From JALZKA01 sp963701205 (GTDB lineage: Bacteria; Actinomycetota; Thermoleophilia; Solirubrobacterales; 70-9): a stretch of DNA of 64,000 nt. The notes under the pieces are model-generated. The model did no database searches. It saw only the letters and a program-made list of their open reading frames with translations, and was not told the origin of the DNA. Within the stretch, counting starts at the first letter, position 1. Each line of letters starts with the position of its first letter. Location of the stretch: assembly GCA_963701205.1 (NCBI GenBank), contig OY969575.1, positions 1,674,001 to 1,738,000 on the forward strand, read 5' to 3'. The translations under genes were made by a program, and so were the position numbers. Positions 34,813 to 43,298 of this stretch are shown in pieces.

Positions 34813-35616
34813 TCAGCTGCCCGTGAACTTGGCGGGGCGCTTTTGCATGAACGCGGTGACGCCCTCGACGAAGTCAGCCGTGCTGCCCATGCGGCGCTGA
34901 GCATCCGCCTCGGCCTCGAGTTGCTCTTCAAGGCCGGCGTAGATGCGGCGATTCAGAAGCTCCTTCATGCCCGCGTATGAGCTCGTCGGCCCGGCCGCGA
35001 GCCGGGCGGCCAGGGTGTCCGCCTCCGTCCGCAGCTCTGCATCCGGAACGACTCGATTGACGAGCCCCCACTCGTGAGCTGTCTTGGCGTCGATCTTCTC
35101 GCCGAGCATCATCATCTCGGCCGTGCGCGCGAGGCCAATGCGGGCCGGAACAAAGGCCGTCGAGCCTCCGTCCGGAACGAGGCCGATATTGACGAAGGCC
35201 AGGATGAAGCTGGCCGACTCGCCGGCCAGCACCAGGTCGCAGGCCAGAGCCAGGCTGCAGCCGATCCCCGCCGCGGGGCCGTTGACGGCGGCGATCACGG
35301 GCTTGGGAATCTTGCGCAACCCAAGGATGATTGGGTGGTAGCGGTTTCGCAGCCGCTGGCTCAGGTCGAACTTCCCGTCATCGCCCTGCTCATTGTCGCC
35401 TGCGCGATCGTCGGCCAGGTCGGCACCTGATGAGAATCCGCGTCCCGCACCGGTGATCATCACGGCGCGCACGGCATCGTCGGCGGTCACGTCGTTGATT
35501 GCCGCCAGCAGGTCAAGGCCAAGCTGAAGGTTCCACGCGTTGAGGCGATCGGGCCGGTTGAGCTCAATTACGGCAACGCCATCGTTGGTTTCAAGGTTGA
35601 CGGTTTCGTAGCTCAT
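34813..35616 (-). CDS. Enoyl-CoA hydratase/isomerase family protein
   Basis: 267 residues of the crotonase fold. The oxyanion-hole sequences are I-T-G-A-G-R-G-F-S-S-G-A-D-L near residue 55 and A-A-V-N-G-P-A-A-G-I-G-C-S near residue 110; L-V-P-D-G-G-S-T-A-F-V-P follows, where the catalytic acid region lies. It should hydrate or isomerise trans-2-enoyl-CoA in beta-oxidation or related breakdown. The ATG overlaps the stop of the acyl-CoA synthetase fusion by four bases, so the two are translationally coupled. Confidence 0.9.
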   Translation of the reverse strand: MSYETVNLETNDGVAVIELNRPDRLNAWNLQLGLDLLAAINDVTADDAVRAVMITGAGRGFSSGADLADDRAGDNEQGDDGKFDLSQRLRNRYHPIILGLRKIPKPVIAAVNGPAAGIGCSLALACDLVLAGESASFILAFVNIGLVPDGGSTAFVPARIGLARTAEMMMLGEKIDAKTAHEWGLVNRVVPDAELRTEADTLAARLAAGPTSSYAGMKELLNRRIYAGLEEQLEAEADAQRRMGSTADFVEGVTAFMQKRPAKFTGS

Positions 35617-38543
35617 GACTTGGCCTTCGGTGTCTTTACGTATTTGCCGTTCGGCTTGCGCGAGAACGCCCGCCCGTCGGCGCCGTCGGGGATGCCCATT
35701 GCACGGAGCGAGGCGACCATCGGCCGGTGCCAGGTCGTCACAGGTATTTCGTCCACGACGCGAACGAAATCGGGACGGTGCTCGGGTTCAAGGCGCTCCA
35801 GCGCGTCGGTGATGTCCTCAACGTCCAGTTCCTTCCCTTCCCGCAGCGAAACCGCCGCGACCGCGGCGTGGTAGGGGCTGCCGGTATGGGGCACCCCAAA
35901 GCAGACGGCGATGTCAACGGCGTCGAGGCTCCAAAGCGCATCGCGGATCGGGGTGGGGGCGAGGGGGCCGTTGGCGTTCGGAATCATGGTCGAGATCGAG
36001 TCCAGGAGCCAGTAATCGCCGTCGGCATCACGCCGGAACAGGTCGCCGGTGGACGCCCAGGCGTCATCGGCAGAAAAGACGCCACGCAACGGCGTTTCGA
36101 TTGCGGGATTCAGGTCCGGGTCCACCTCAGATACCAAGACTCCGTACTCGCCGGCCTTGCACTCGATCGCAAAGCCGTTGTCGGAGGTGCGGAGCTTGCC
36201 CGCCTGGAGGTCGAGGGCCGCGATCTTGACCCGGGCCGACCCCGGAAGCGGTCTGCCCATCGCGCCCACCTTCTTGCCCGTGACGTTGACGAGCACGACC
36301 TCGCCCTGGGTTGACGCGTAGAACTCGACGACGCCGGCAGGCGCAAAGCGCTCGGCCACACGCTTCCAGAGCCCTTTGGGCATGCCCGAGCCCATGAACA
36401 GACGTACCGCGTGGTGTTGTTCGTTCGGGTGCGGCGGAGCTTCGACAAGGTCCCGGAGCATGGTCCACGTGTAGGAGCCGACGCTCACCCCGTAGCGCCG
36501 AACCTCGTCCCAGAAGGTGGCCGGATCGAAGTCGCGGGCCATGGCGATCCGGGCGCCGCCGGCGATCGCGCCGCCAAGGCTGACCATCAATCCCGACGGG
36601 TGGTAGACCGGGGTCACGCTGTAGACGGTGTCGGCCTCAGTCAGGGCCGCCGATGATGCGGTGCCGAAGGCCGAGAGCACCCAGCGGCGATTGGTGATGC
36701 GGTTGGGCCGCGTGCGCTGGCCCGACCCGGTGAAAAGAATGAACGCCAGGTCCCGCGCGCGCCCGGGGTTCGGCTTGTACCAATCCGGCAGCGTTACCTC
36801 GGAGGGGTCGATCCGCTCCATGTCGACAACCTCGTCGCCCAGGTCGCGCTCGTCGCCACCGCCGCCGAGGACCAGCACCTGCACGCCCGTGTCGGCGGCG
36901 CGCGCCATGTGTTCGGGGTCGGCGATGACCCGGCCAATCTCGCCAAGTTCCGCCTCGCGGCCGACGTCGCCGTCGGGTCGCAGGAGGACGGCGACGGCCC
37001 CGAGTCGCGAAAGCGCGGCGACGACCGTCAGCGCGGTTGGTCGCGGCTCCATCAGAACTCCTACGTGCTCGCCCTGATGAACGCCGACTGAGACGAGGCC
37101 CTTGACGATCGAGTCGATGCGGTGCTTTGCCGCAGCGTGGGTGTGCGCGCGATCCTCAAAGAGGAAGAAGACCCGGTCGGCGGCCTCGTCGGCCTGCTCA
37201 TCAAGGATCTTGCCGAGCGAGATGCGGGTCCGCGGGCGCACTTGATCGAGGCGGATCAGCCGCGGCATCTGTGCAACCGCTTCCTCGCGCAGCGCCCGCA
37301 CGGTGCGGGCCGTGCGGCCGACTCCTGAAATCACCGAGCGCGCAAGGTTGGCGCTGACGCCGGCGGCGAGCCCCAAGCCGTAGCCGGCTCGCGCCCGCGC
37401 GCCGGCGCTTTGCGCCTCTTCGGCGGCAACTTCGGCCCGTTTCACGTCCTCCGGCAGATCTGCCTGCTCGTCGATCCAGCGGGTCCAGCCGGCCACCGTG
37501 GGCCAGGTGCGCTCGTTCGAGGTTGAGCCGACAACGAGGCCGAAGTGGCCCGCTCGGAGCGAAAGCTCGTGCACCTCGGCACGCGGCGCGGCGTGAACGA
37601 TTGGCCTGACCGCAGCAGCGGGTGCGATTTCGTCAACCTCGCCAACCACGATCAGGATCGGACACTGGATGTCAGCCAGCGTCACCAGGCGCTCGTCGAT
37701 CACGAAGCCGCCGTCGAGCATCCGGTTGTGGGCGACGAACTGCCGCATGAAGTCGGCTAGGGCGGGTCCGGGCCACGCTACCCAGCCGTTCGCCTGCAGG
37801 AACTGGCGTTGGCGCTCGCGCGGCATCAGCGCGTCGCGGTCGTGGAGCTGGCGCACGAACTCAAGCTGCTGGCGCGCCGCCTTGACCGGGTCGAGCATCC
37901 GGAAGCCCATTCGCGACATCCAGGCGGGCACCGCGCCCCTTGCGAGCGGGCTGATCGCGATCAGGTCGGCGGCGCGGGAGGCGATGCCGTCAGGGATTCC
38001 GAGCGGCATTGCGGCGGCGGTATCGACCGGGCTGCCATAGGTGATCAGGCTGGCGAGTCCCTCGCCGCGGCGAAGGGCGGCAGCCTGGTAACAGAACATC
38101 CCGCCCTGGGAATAGCCACTCAGGTGGACGTCGCGACCAGTGATCTGCTGAACGCGATCGACCGCGTCGGAGACGGCGAGCACGTGGTCCGTCAGGTTGC
38201 GTTCCAGGCCACCCTTCTCGTGCTCGGGCGCCCCGAAGTCGACGACCCAGGGGTCAATCCCGAGCGCATGCAGGCTGCCGACGGCGGTCGAGGACGGTGA
38301 CACGTCGTAGACCTCGGTCGCAAGCATCATCGGCGGGACGAGAACGATGGGGGGCCCCTTGTCACCCTCGTCCTTGGTCCCGAAGTAGCGCCGCAACCGG
38401 TAGACCGGGCGTTCGGCGATGACCTCGAACGGTGATTCCTGCTCGCCGGTCTCAAGGCCGCCGAATCGGGCCACCTCAAGGGCGTTTTGGGCGGCCGCGC
38501 CGACGCGGCTGAAGGGGCTGGTGACGATCTGGGAAAGGTCCAC
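35613..38543 (-). CDS. Fused alpha/beta hydrolase (PhaC/lipase-like) and AMP-binding acyl-CoA synthetase-like protein (Rv1683-like)
   Basis: 976 residues in two domains. Residues ~40-360 are an alpha/beta hydrolase like PHA synthase/lipases: P-P-M-M-L-A-T-E-V-Y-D, nucleophile elbow G-Y-S-Q-G-G (Ser ~145), V-V-G-E-V-D-E-I-A-P (acid) and A-G-H-F-G-L (His). Residues ~430-970 are an AMP-binding enzyme with S-T-Q-G-E-V, S-T-G-D-L-F and a C-terminal N-G-K-Y-V-K-T. The usual Gly/Lys-rich A3 loop is degenerate here (F-T-G-S-G-Q-R-T-R-P-N). This order and size match mycobacterial Rv1683, described as a bifunctional lipase and long-chain acyl-CoA synthase. It could release fatty acid from a storage lipid and activate it, but the A3 change leaves the ligase activity open. 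GTG start. Confidence 0.85.
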   Translation of the reverse strand: MDLSQIVTSPFSRVGAAAQNALEVARFGGLETGEQESPFEVIAERPVYRLRRYFGTKDEGDKGPPIVLVPPMMLATEVYDVSPSSTAVGSLHALGIDPWVVDFGAPEHEKGGLERNLTDHVLAVSDAVDRVQQITGRDVHLSGYSQGGMFCYQAAALRRGEGLASLITYGSPVDTAAAMPLGIPDGIASRAADLIAISPLARGAVPAWMSRMGFRMLDPVKAARQQLEFVRQLHDRDALMPRERQRQFLQANGWVAWPGPALADFMRQFVAHNRMLDGGFVIDERLVTLADIQCPILIVVGEVDEIAPAAAVRPIVHAAPRAEVHELSLRAGHFGLVVGSTSNERTWPTVAGWTRWIDEQADLPEDVKRAEVAAEEAQSAGARARAGYGLGLAAGVSANLARSVISGVGRTARTVRALREEAVAQMPRLIRLDQVRPRTRISLGKILDEQADEAADRVFFLFEDRAHTHAAAKHRIDSIVKGLVSVGVHQGEHVGVLMEPRPTALTVVAALSRLGAVAVLLRPDGDVGREAELGEIGRVIADPEHMARAADTGVQVLVLGGGGDERDLGDEVVDMERIDPSEVTLPDWYKPNPGRARDLAFILFTGSGQRTRPNRITNRRWVLSAFGTASSAALTEADTVYSVTPVYHPSGLMVSLGGAIAGGARIAMARDFDPATFWDEVRRYGVSVGSYTWTMLRDLVEAPPHPNEQHHAVRLFMGSGMPKGLWKRVAERFAPAGVVEFYASTQGEVVLVNVTGKKVGAMGRPLPGSARVKIAALDLQAGKLRTSDNGFAIECKAGEYGVLVSEVDPDLNPAIETPLRGVFSADDAWASTGDLFRRDADGDYWLLDSISTMIPNANGPLAPTPIRDALWSLDAVDIAVCFGVPHTGSPYHAAVAAVSLREGKELDVEDITDALERLEPEHRPDFVRVVDEIPVTTWHRPMVASLRAMGIPDGADGRAFSRKPNGKYVKTPKAKS

Positions 38544-38583
38544 GATTAGCCGGTGACTCTAGTGATCCGGACGCAGCCCCGGT

Positions 38584-38928
38584 CTAGCCCGCCTTGCTGA
38601 CGATCGCGTGGATCTCAGCCACCTGCTGGGCGATCTCGGGAACGTGTTTGAGCAGCGCCATCTCCTGTTCGAGTTCGGCGAGTAGGTCCTTCACGTCCCC
38701 GAGGGTGCCGTTGACGTCGCCAAGGGTCCCGCCGACCTCCGTCAGCAAGCCCTTCACATCGGTGAGCCGGCCGTTGACCGCGGTCAGGGTCGAATCGACC
38801 GTTGTGAGGGTGCCGTCAACGTTGCTCAGCGTTCCGTCCACTCGCCCAAGCACCTCGTCCACGTTCTTCAGGAGCTTGTCCACTCGCCCCAGCAGGTTTC
38901 CGGCGGGGTTCGGCAGCCTTGGCATCAC
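38584..38928 (-). CDS. Heptad-repeat coiled-coil protein
   Basis: 114 residues made mostly of ten consecutive seven-residue units on the pattern V-(D/N)-G-T-L-x-x (residues 16-85), for example V-D-G-T-L-S-N and V-N-G-T-L-G-D. The regular Val and Leu give a 4-3 hydrophobic stripe, so a long amphipathic or coiled helix is expected. A short C-terminal helix follows (H-V-P-E-I-A-Q-Q-V-A-E-I). Its GTG start overlaps the CoA-transferase stop (GTGA), and it lies 40 bases before the lipase/synthetase fusion. Mycobacterial Rv1683 also has a coiled-coil gene beside it (Rv1682), so an accessory or phasin-like lipid-surface role is plausible but unproven. Confidence 0.75.
   Translation of the reverse strand: MMPRLPNPAGNLLGRVDKLLKNVDEVLGRVDGTLSNVDGTLTTVDSTLTAVNGRLTDVKGLLTEVGGTLGDVNGTLGDVKDLLAELEQEMALLKHVPEIAQQVAEIHAIVSKAG
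38674..38883 (-). repeat. Ten tandem 21-base units encoding heptads
   Basis: Ten in-frame 21-base units encode V-(D/N/K/G)-x-x-L-x-x heptads. The units are similar in protein but vary in DNA, which argues for old duplication and selection on the helix, not recent slippage. Confidence 0.7.
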
Positions 38929-40253
38929 TTTTGCTCCGTTGGGAACGGTTGACGTCCGCCCGTTGCTCGCTCCGCGGCGGCAAGCAGGTCATCGCGAAAG
39001 TCCGGATGGGCGATCGCGGCCAGGGCCTGTCCGCGCTGATTGACGGTCTTGCCCTGCAACTCCGCGGCGCCGTACTCGGTGACGACAACGTCAACCTGGT
39101 GACGTGGCGTTGTGATCACGGTTCCCGCTTCGAACCAGGGCACGATCCGCGAGCGCACGGCGTCGCCCGACCCGTAGGTGGCGGGGAAGCAAAGCAACGA
39201 GCGATCATCCAGGTCGATCGCCGGCCCAGAGATGAAGTCCTCGTGGCCGCCGATTCCCGAGAACTGGGCGCCGGCGATTGTGTCGGCCACAACCTGGCCG
39301 TGAATGTCGATCGCGAGCGCGCCGTTGATCGTGATCATCTTCTCGTTGCGCGCGATCGCCTCGGCTGAGTTGACGAGTTCGACCGGCAGAAATGCCACCT
39401 CGCGATTTTCGTCGAGCCACTCATATAGGGCGGGGCTGCCGGCGGCAAAGGTGGCGACCGATACACCGTCGTAGCACCCCTTGTGGGTATTCGAGACCTT
39501 GCCCGCCTGGTGCAGGGTCATCAGCCCATTGGTGAACATCTCTGAGTGCACGCCGAACTCGCCGTTGGCGCCGTTTGCGAGTTCAGCGGCGATCGCCGAG
39601 GGAATGGTGCCGATTCCCGTTTGGAGCGTGGCGCCTGCCGGGACATATGCCGCGGCGTGGTTGGCGATCATCCGATCCGTATCGCTGGGGTCGGCGTCAG
39701 GCAGGGGCAGCGGCGAGCCTTCGGAGTTGATCAGCACGTCGATCTCGTCAATGTGGATTGCGTGTTTGTAGTCCGGTTCGACCCCAAACGTGCGGGGGAA
39801 GTTCGGCGAGGCCTCCACCACCAAGACGCGATTCGGGTCGGCCGCCGCGCGCTTGAGCTCGGCCCACGTGCCGCCCGCGTGAAGCGAGAGCGAACACCAT
39901 CCGTCGCTGTCGGGGGGATTCGCTGCAGTCGCCATTACTCGCGGCGCCTGATCCTGGAGCAAAGGGGCGAACCGCCGGAAATCGGCCGGGGCAAAGCTGA
40001 TGTTGGCGCCCTGGTCGCGAAGCGCTCGCTCGAAGGGACCGTAGAAGCCTGAGAGGTAGTGCACGTTCGGGTGACTGAACAGGTCGGTGCCGACGCCCAG
40101 GAGCGCTCCGTAGACCTTCAGGTCCTGCCAGTCCGACCGCTGGCCGAGCGCCGCCATGAATGCAGGCGGCTGTCCGGTGGCCAGCGGAATCCCGAGCGCG
40201 TCGGCCGGTTCAAGGCGTGCCGCGGCGTCGTCTGGCGTCAGGGTCTCGGCCAC
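38925..40253 (-). CDS. Acetyl-CoA hydrolase/transferase family (4-hydroxybutyrate CoA-transferase-like)
   Basis: 442 residues of the class I CoA-transferase family. Recognisable blocks are S-G-F-Y-G-P-F-E near residue 68, L-Q-T-G-I-G-T-I-P-S-A-I near 215, G-V-H-S-E-M-F-T-N-G near 237 (the Glu-containing loop that forms the CoA thioester) and F-S-G-I-G-G-H-E-D-F near 335. It should move CoA between acyl groups or hydrolyse acyl-CoA. It heads the minus-strand operon of coiled-coil protein, lipase/acyl-CoA synthetase and hydratase. The GTG start lies 75 bases from the divergent PLC-like gene. The actual acyl donor is unknown. Confidence 0.88.
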   Translation of the reverse strand: MAETLTPDDAAARLEPADALGIPLATGQPPAFMAALGQRSDWQDLKVYGALLGVGTDLFSHPNVHYLSGFYGPFERALRDQGANISFAPADFRRFAPLLQDQAPRVMATAANPPDSDGWCSLSLHAGGTWAELKRAAADPNRVLVVEASPNFPRTFGVEPDYKHAIHIDEIDVLINSEGSPLPLPDADPSDTDRMIANHAAAYVPAGATLQTGIGTIPSAIAAELANGANGEFGVHSEMFTNGLMTLHQAGKVSNTHKGCYDGVSVATFAAGSPALYEWLDENREVAFLPVELVNSAEAIARNEKMITINGALAIDIHGQVVADTIAGAQFSGIGGHEDFISGPAIDLDDRSLLCFPATYGSGDAVRSRIVPWFEAGTVITTPRHQVDVVVTEYGAAELQGKTVNQRGQALAAIAHPDFRDDLLAAAERATGGRQPFPTEQK

Positions 40254-40327
40254 CGCCGCACCCTAACCCAACCGCCCCTGACGGTTGCCGGTTGTGGCCC
40301 GGCGCTCGCGCGCCTAGTCTCTCGCGA

Positions 40328-41656
40328 GTGGCGTTGAGACGATTTGCGAAGACCGGTGGGGCGGCAGCGGGTGTGTTGGTCACGCTGGCGCTGGCGATTC
40401 CCGGCGTGGCAGCGGCCCAAGGGCAGCCCGATCCGGGCTGGGCCCAGCGCGCGCTCGGCATCCAGTTCGAGATTGCCGGCGACCTGCCGTTCATTCAGAC
40501 GCCCTGGGTCGGCACGCACAACTCGTTCAACTCGACCGCCCAGTCCGGGGTGACTCTCTCAGCCGAGGACGCAAACCAAAAGGTGGATCTTTTAGCCCAA
40601 CTTGACTCGGGTATCCGCAGCCTCGAGCTTGACGTGCACCGCAGCCCCGACTATGCGGGTGGACCAATCCGGGTCTGCCACGGCCGTGGTGCCGATCAGT
40701 TGCACTTCGGCTGCACCACCGAGAAGCTGTTGGCCCCGACCCTGGCCGAAATCGTGGGCTGGCTGGACTCGCCAGCAGGTCACAACCAGGTTCTCATGCT
40801 CTACCTGGAGGACCACATGGGCGACGCGGCCGGCTACGACGCGGCAGCGCAGATCGTCGCTGACGGCCTCGGATCTCGGCTGTACGCACCCCCGGCCGCC
40901 GGCGGGTGCACCGAAGTGCCAGCCGACCTGACCCGCGACGAGATTGTGACCGCTGGCAAGCAGGCATTTGTGGTCAGCGATTGCGGGCCGGGAACAGGCT
41001 GGGGCGACGTGGCCTTCAACTGGAATTCACACGTCGAGTCTCGCCCTGTCGGCTATCAGGATTTTCCGGATTGCGGCCCCGACTACGACCGCGCGACCTA
41101 TCAGTCCACCCTGGTGCGCTACTACGAGGATTCGACGGCGCTGACCAATATCGTCGGCCCTCCGACCGGGATCGCGACCCCTGACGACGGCATCACGCCC
41201 GAAACTGCGGCTGCGATGGCGCGCTGCGGAGTGGATCTGGTTGGCCTCGACCAGGTGGTAGGCCCGGCCGACCCCCGGCTCGAAGCGCTCGTCTGGAGTT
41301 GGGCAGCCAACCGGCCTGCGGCGCCAGGAACCCGGCCACGCCGAAACTGCGCGATCCAGCGCCAGGCGCGTCTTGCCACCGCCGGGCGAAGCGCTTGGTT
41401 TGACCGGATCTGCAACCGCTTGCACCGGCCCGCCTGCCTGGCGAGATCGGGCAAGTGGCGGATCCTTCCTGGCGCCCGCAGCCGATCGAGGGCGCGCGCG
41501 GCCTGCAAGCGACGCAACCTGACCCTTGGCGCTCCGCGCACCGGCTACGAGGCCCAATTGCTTGCCTCGGCGATGAGCGCTGCGGGAGCCAAGGTCGCAT
41601 GGCTTGGCTTGCGGCGGCGCGCGAGCGGGCGCTGGGTCACAACTGACCCTCGCTGA
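40328..41656 (+). CDS. Secreted PI-PLC X-domain phosphodiesterase-like protein
   Basis: About 442 residues from the GTG at 40328, which gives a signal peptide (R-R-F-A-K-T-G-G then an Ala/Val/Leu core ending at A-A-A-Q). The mature part has W-V-G-T-H-N-S-F-N-S, the first catalytic His of PI-PLC X domains, then R-S-L-E-L-D-V-H-R with the expected acidic residues, and C-H-G-R-G near the second His position. Several Cys suggest disulfides. The C-terminal ~110 residues are Arg-rich (R-S-R-S-R-A-R-A-A-C-K-R-R) and may bind anionic surfaces. It would cleave phosphodiesters of lipids outside the cell; the specific substrate is open. Confidence 0.78.
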   Translation: MALRRFAKTGGAAAGVLVTLALAIPGVAAAQGQPDPGWAQRALGIQFEIAGDLPFIQTPWVGTHNSFNSTAQSGVTLSAEDANQKVDLLAQLDSGIRSLELDVHRSPDYAGGPIRVCHGRGADQLHFGCTTEKLLAPTLAEIVGWLDSPAGHNQVLMLYLEDHMGDAAGYDAAAQIVADGLGSRLYAPPAAGGCTEVPADLTRDEIVTAGKQAFVVSDCGPGTGWGDVAFNWNSHVESRPVGYQDFPDCGPDYDRATYQSTLVRYYEDSTALTNIVGPPTGIATPDDGITPETAAAMARCGVDLVGLDQVVGPADPRLEALVWSWAANRPAAPGTRPRRNCAIQRQARLATAGRSAWFDRICNRLHRPACLARSGKWRILPGARSRSRARAACKRRNLTLGAPRTGYEAQLLASAMSAAGAKVAWLGLRRRASGRWVTTDPR

Positions 41657-41694
41657 TCGTCGCCGACTCAGCACTCGGATATAGGGTCCAGAGC

Positions 41695-43293
41695 GTGACC
41701 AACGTTCGCGAAGCGACCTTCGATCTCTTTCGCCATCACTCGATGACGACGATGTTCGGCAACCCGGGCTCGACCGAGTTGCCGATGTTGCGCGAGTTCC
41801 CCGACGACTTCCGCTACTTCCTGGGCCTCCAGGAGGCGGTGGCCGTCGGGATGGCCGACGGGTTCGCCCAGGCCAGCGGCACAGTGGGTCACGTCAACCT
41901 GCACACCGCGCCTGGCGTTGGCAACGGGATGGGCGCGATCTTCAACGCGCAGGCCAACCACACGCCGCTCTTGGTGACGGCGGGCCAGCAGGTGCGGCCG
42001 GTGATCGGAATGCAGGCCAACCTGACGAATCGCGACGCGACGCGGATGCCGCATCCGCTCGTCAAGTGGAGCTATGAGCCGCCCCGGGCGGCCGACGTGC
42101 CGCACGCGCTCGCGCGGGCAATCCATACGTCGAGCCTTGCCCCGCGGGGGCCGTCGTTCGTTTCGATACCGATGGACGATTGGGATCAGGACGCAGACGC
42201 GGCGACGACCCCGCACGCAATCACGCGGGCCGTGAGTGGGGCCGCCGCGCCTGACACTGATGCTTTGGGCGCCCTTGTTGATGCATTGGCTGCGGCGAGG
42301 AGTCCGGTCATGGTTGCGGGGCCGGATATTGACGCCGCCGGCGCCTGGGACCTTGGTGTTGAGTTCGCCGAAAGCCAGGGCCTGCCCGTCTTTGCGATTC
42401 CGGCCACCGGCGGCGGTCGGCTTGGATTCCCCGAGGGTCACGCGAACTTCCGCGGTGTCTTGCCCCCGGCAATCGCACCGGTTGCGGAAACGCTCGCGCC
42501 CTACGACCTTGTGATCGTGGTCGGCTCGTCGGTCTTTCCCTATTACCCCTACATCCCTGGGGACCTGCTGCCCGCGGGGGCCAGCCTCTTTCAGATCACG
42601 TCCGATCCCGATGAAGCTGCCCGGGCGCCAATGGGCACGGCAATCGTGGCGGACATCAGGCAAACGTTGATCGCGCTGAATGCCGCCTGCTCGAAGACGG
42701 ACCGCGACCCCGGGGTTCCCCTCCCCGAACCCGAACCCGGGCCAGATCAGGATCCGATCACCGGCACCGCGGCGATGCACGCATTGCGCGGGGCGTTTCC
42801 AGACGACGGCATCGTCGTGCTGGAGGCTCCGTCGTCAACGCTTGCGCTGCGCAACCAATTGCGGCTTTCGCGATCCGGGTCGTATTTCTTTGGCGCCGGC
42901 GGCGGGCTCGGTTTCGGCCTGGCGGCGGCGGTTGGCGTGCAGATCGCGCAGCCCGACCGTCCGGTCGTCTGCGTTGTTGGCGAGGGTTCGGCCCAGTACG
43001 CGATCACCGCGTTTTGGAGCGCCGCCGCGTACGACGTTCCGCTGACGGTCCTGGTTTTGCGCAACTCCGAGTACGCGATCCTCAAGTGGTTCGCAGCGAT
43101 CGAAGACGTTGACGGCGCTCCGGGACTCGACCTTCCTGCGCTTGACACGGCCGCCGTTGCCAGCGGCTACGGGGTCAACTCGGTAAATGTCGAGACTGCA
43201 GATGAACTGGGCCACGAGTTGTCCCGAGCCATTGCGTCGCCAAAGCCCGAACTGGTTGAGGTCGGGATTGCCCCCGGCATGTGGCTCTTTTAG
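41695..43293 (+). CDS. mdlC: Thiamine-diphosphate decarboxylase, benzoylformate decarboxylase-like
   Basis: 532 residues. N-terminal M-F-G-N-P-G-S-T-E-L-P and L-Q-E-A-V-A-V-G-M-A-D-G (with the Glu that activates ThDP) are signatures of benzoylformate decarboxylases, followed by N-L-H-T-A-P-G with the active-site His. The C-terminal ThDP/Mg motif is G-E-G-S-A-Q-Y running to N-S-E-Y (the GDGS...N pattern with Glu for Asp). It should decarboxylate an aromatic or branched 2-oxo acid to the aldehyde. The next gene, an FAD/FeS 2-hydroxyacid dehydrogenase, starts at or within its stop, so the two likely work in sequence. The GTG start has weak upstream purines. Confidence 0.85.
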   Translation: MTNVREATFDLFRHHSMTTMFGNPGSTELPMLREFPDDFRYFLGLQEAVAVGMADGFAQASGTVGHVNLHTAPGVGNGMGAIFNAQANHTPLLVTAGQQVRPVIGMQANLTNRDATRMPHPLVKWSYEPPRAADVPHALARAIHTSSLAPRGPSFVSIPMDDWDQDADAATTPHAITRAVSGAAAPDTDALGALVDALAAARSPVMVAGPDIDAAGAWDLGVEFAESQGLPVFAIPATGGGRLGFPEGHANFRGVLPPAIAPVAETLAPYDLVIVVGSSVFPYYPYIPGDLLPAGASLFQITSDPDEAARAPMGTAIVADIRQTLIALNAACSKTDRDPGVPLPEPEPGPDQDPITGTAAMHALRGAFPDDGIVVLEAPSSTLALRNQLRLSRSGSYFFGAGGGLGFGLAAAVGVQIAQPDRPVVCVVGEGSAQYAITAFWSAAAYDVPLTVLVLRNSEYAILKWFAAIEDVDGAPGLDLPALDTAAVASGYGVNSVNVETADELGHELSRAIASPKPELVEVGIAPGMWLF

Positions 43294-43298
43294 GCGCG

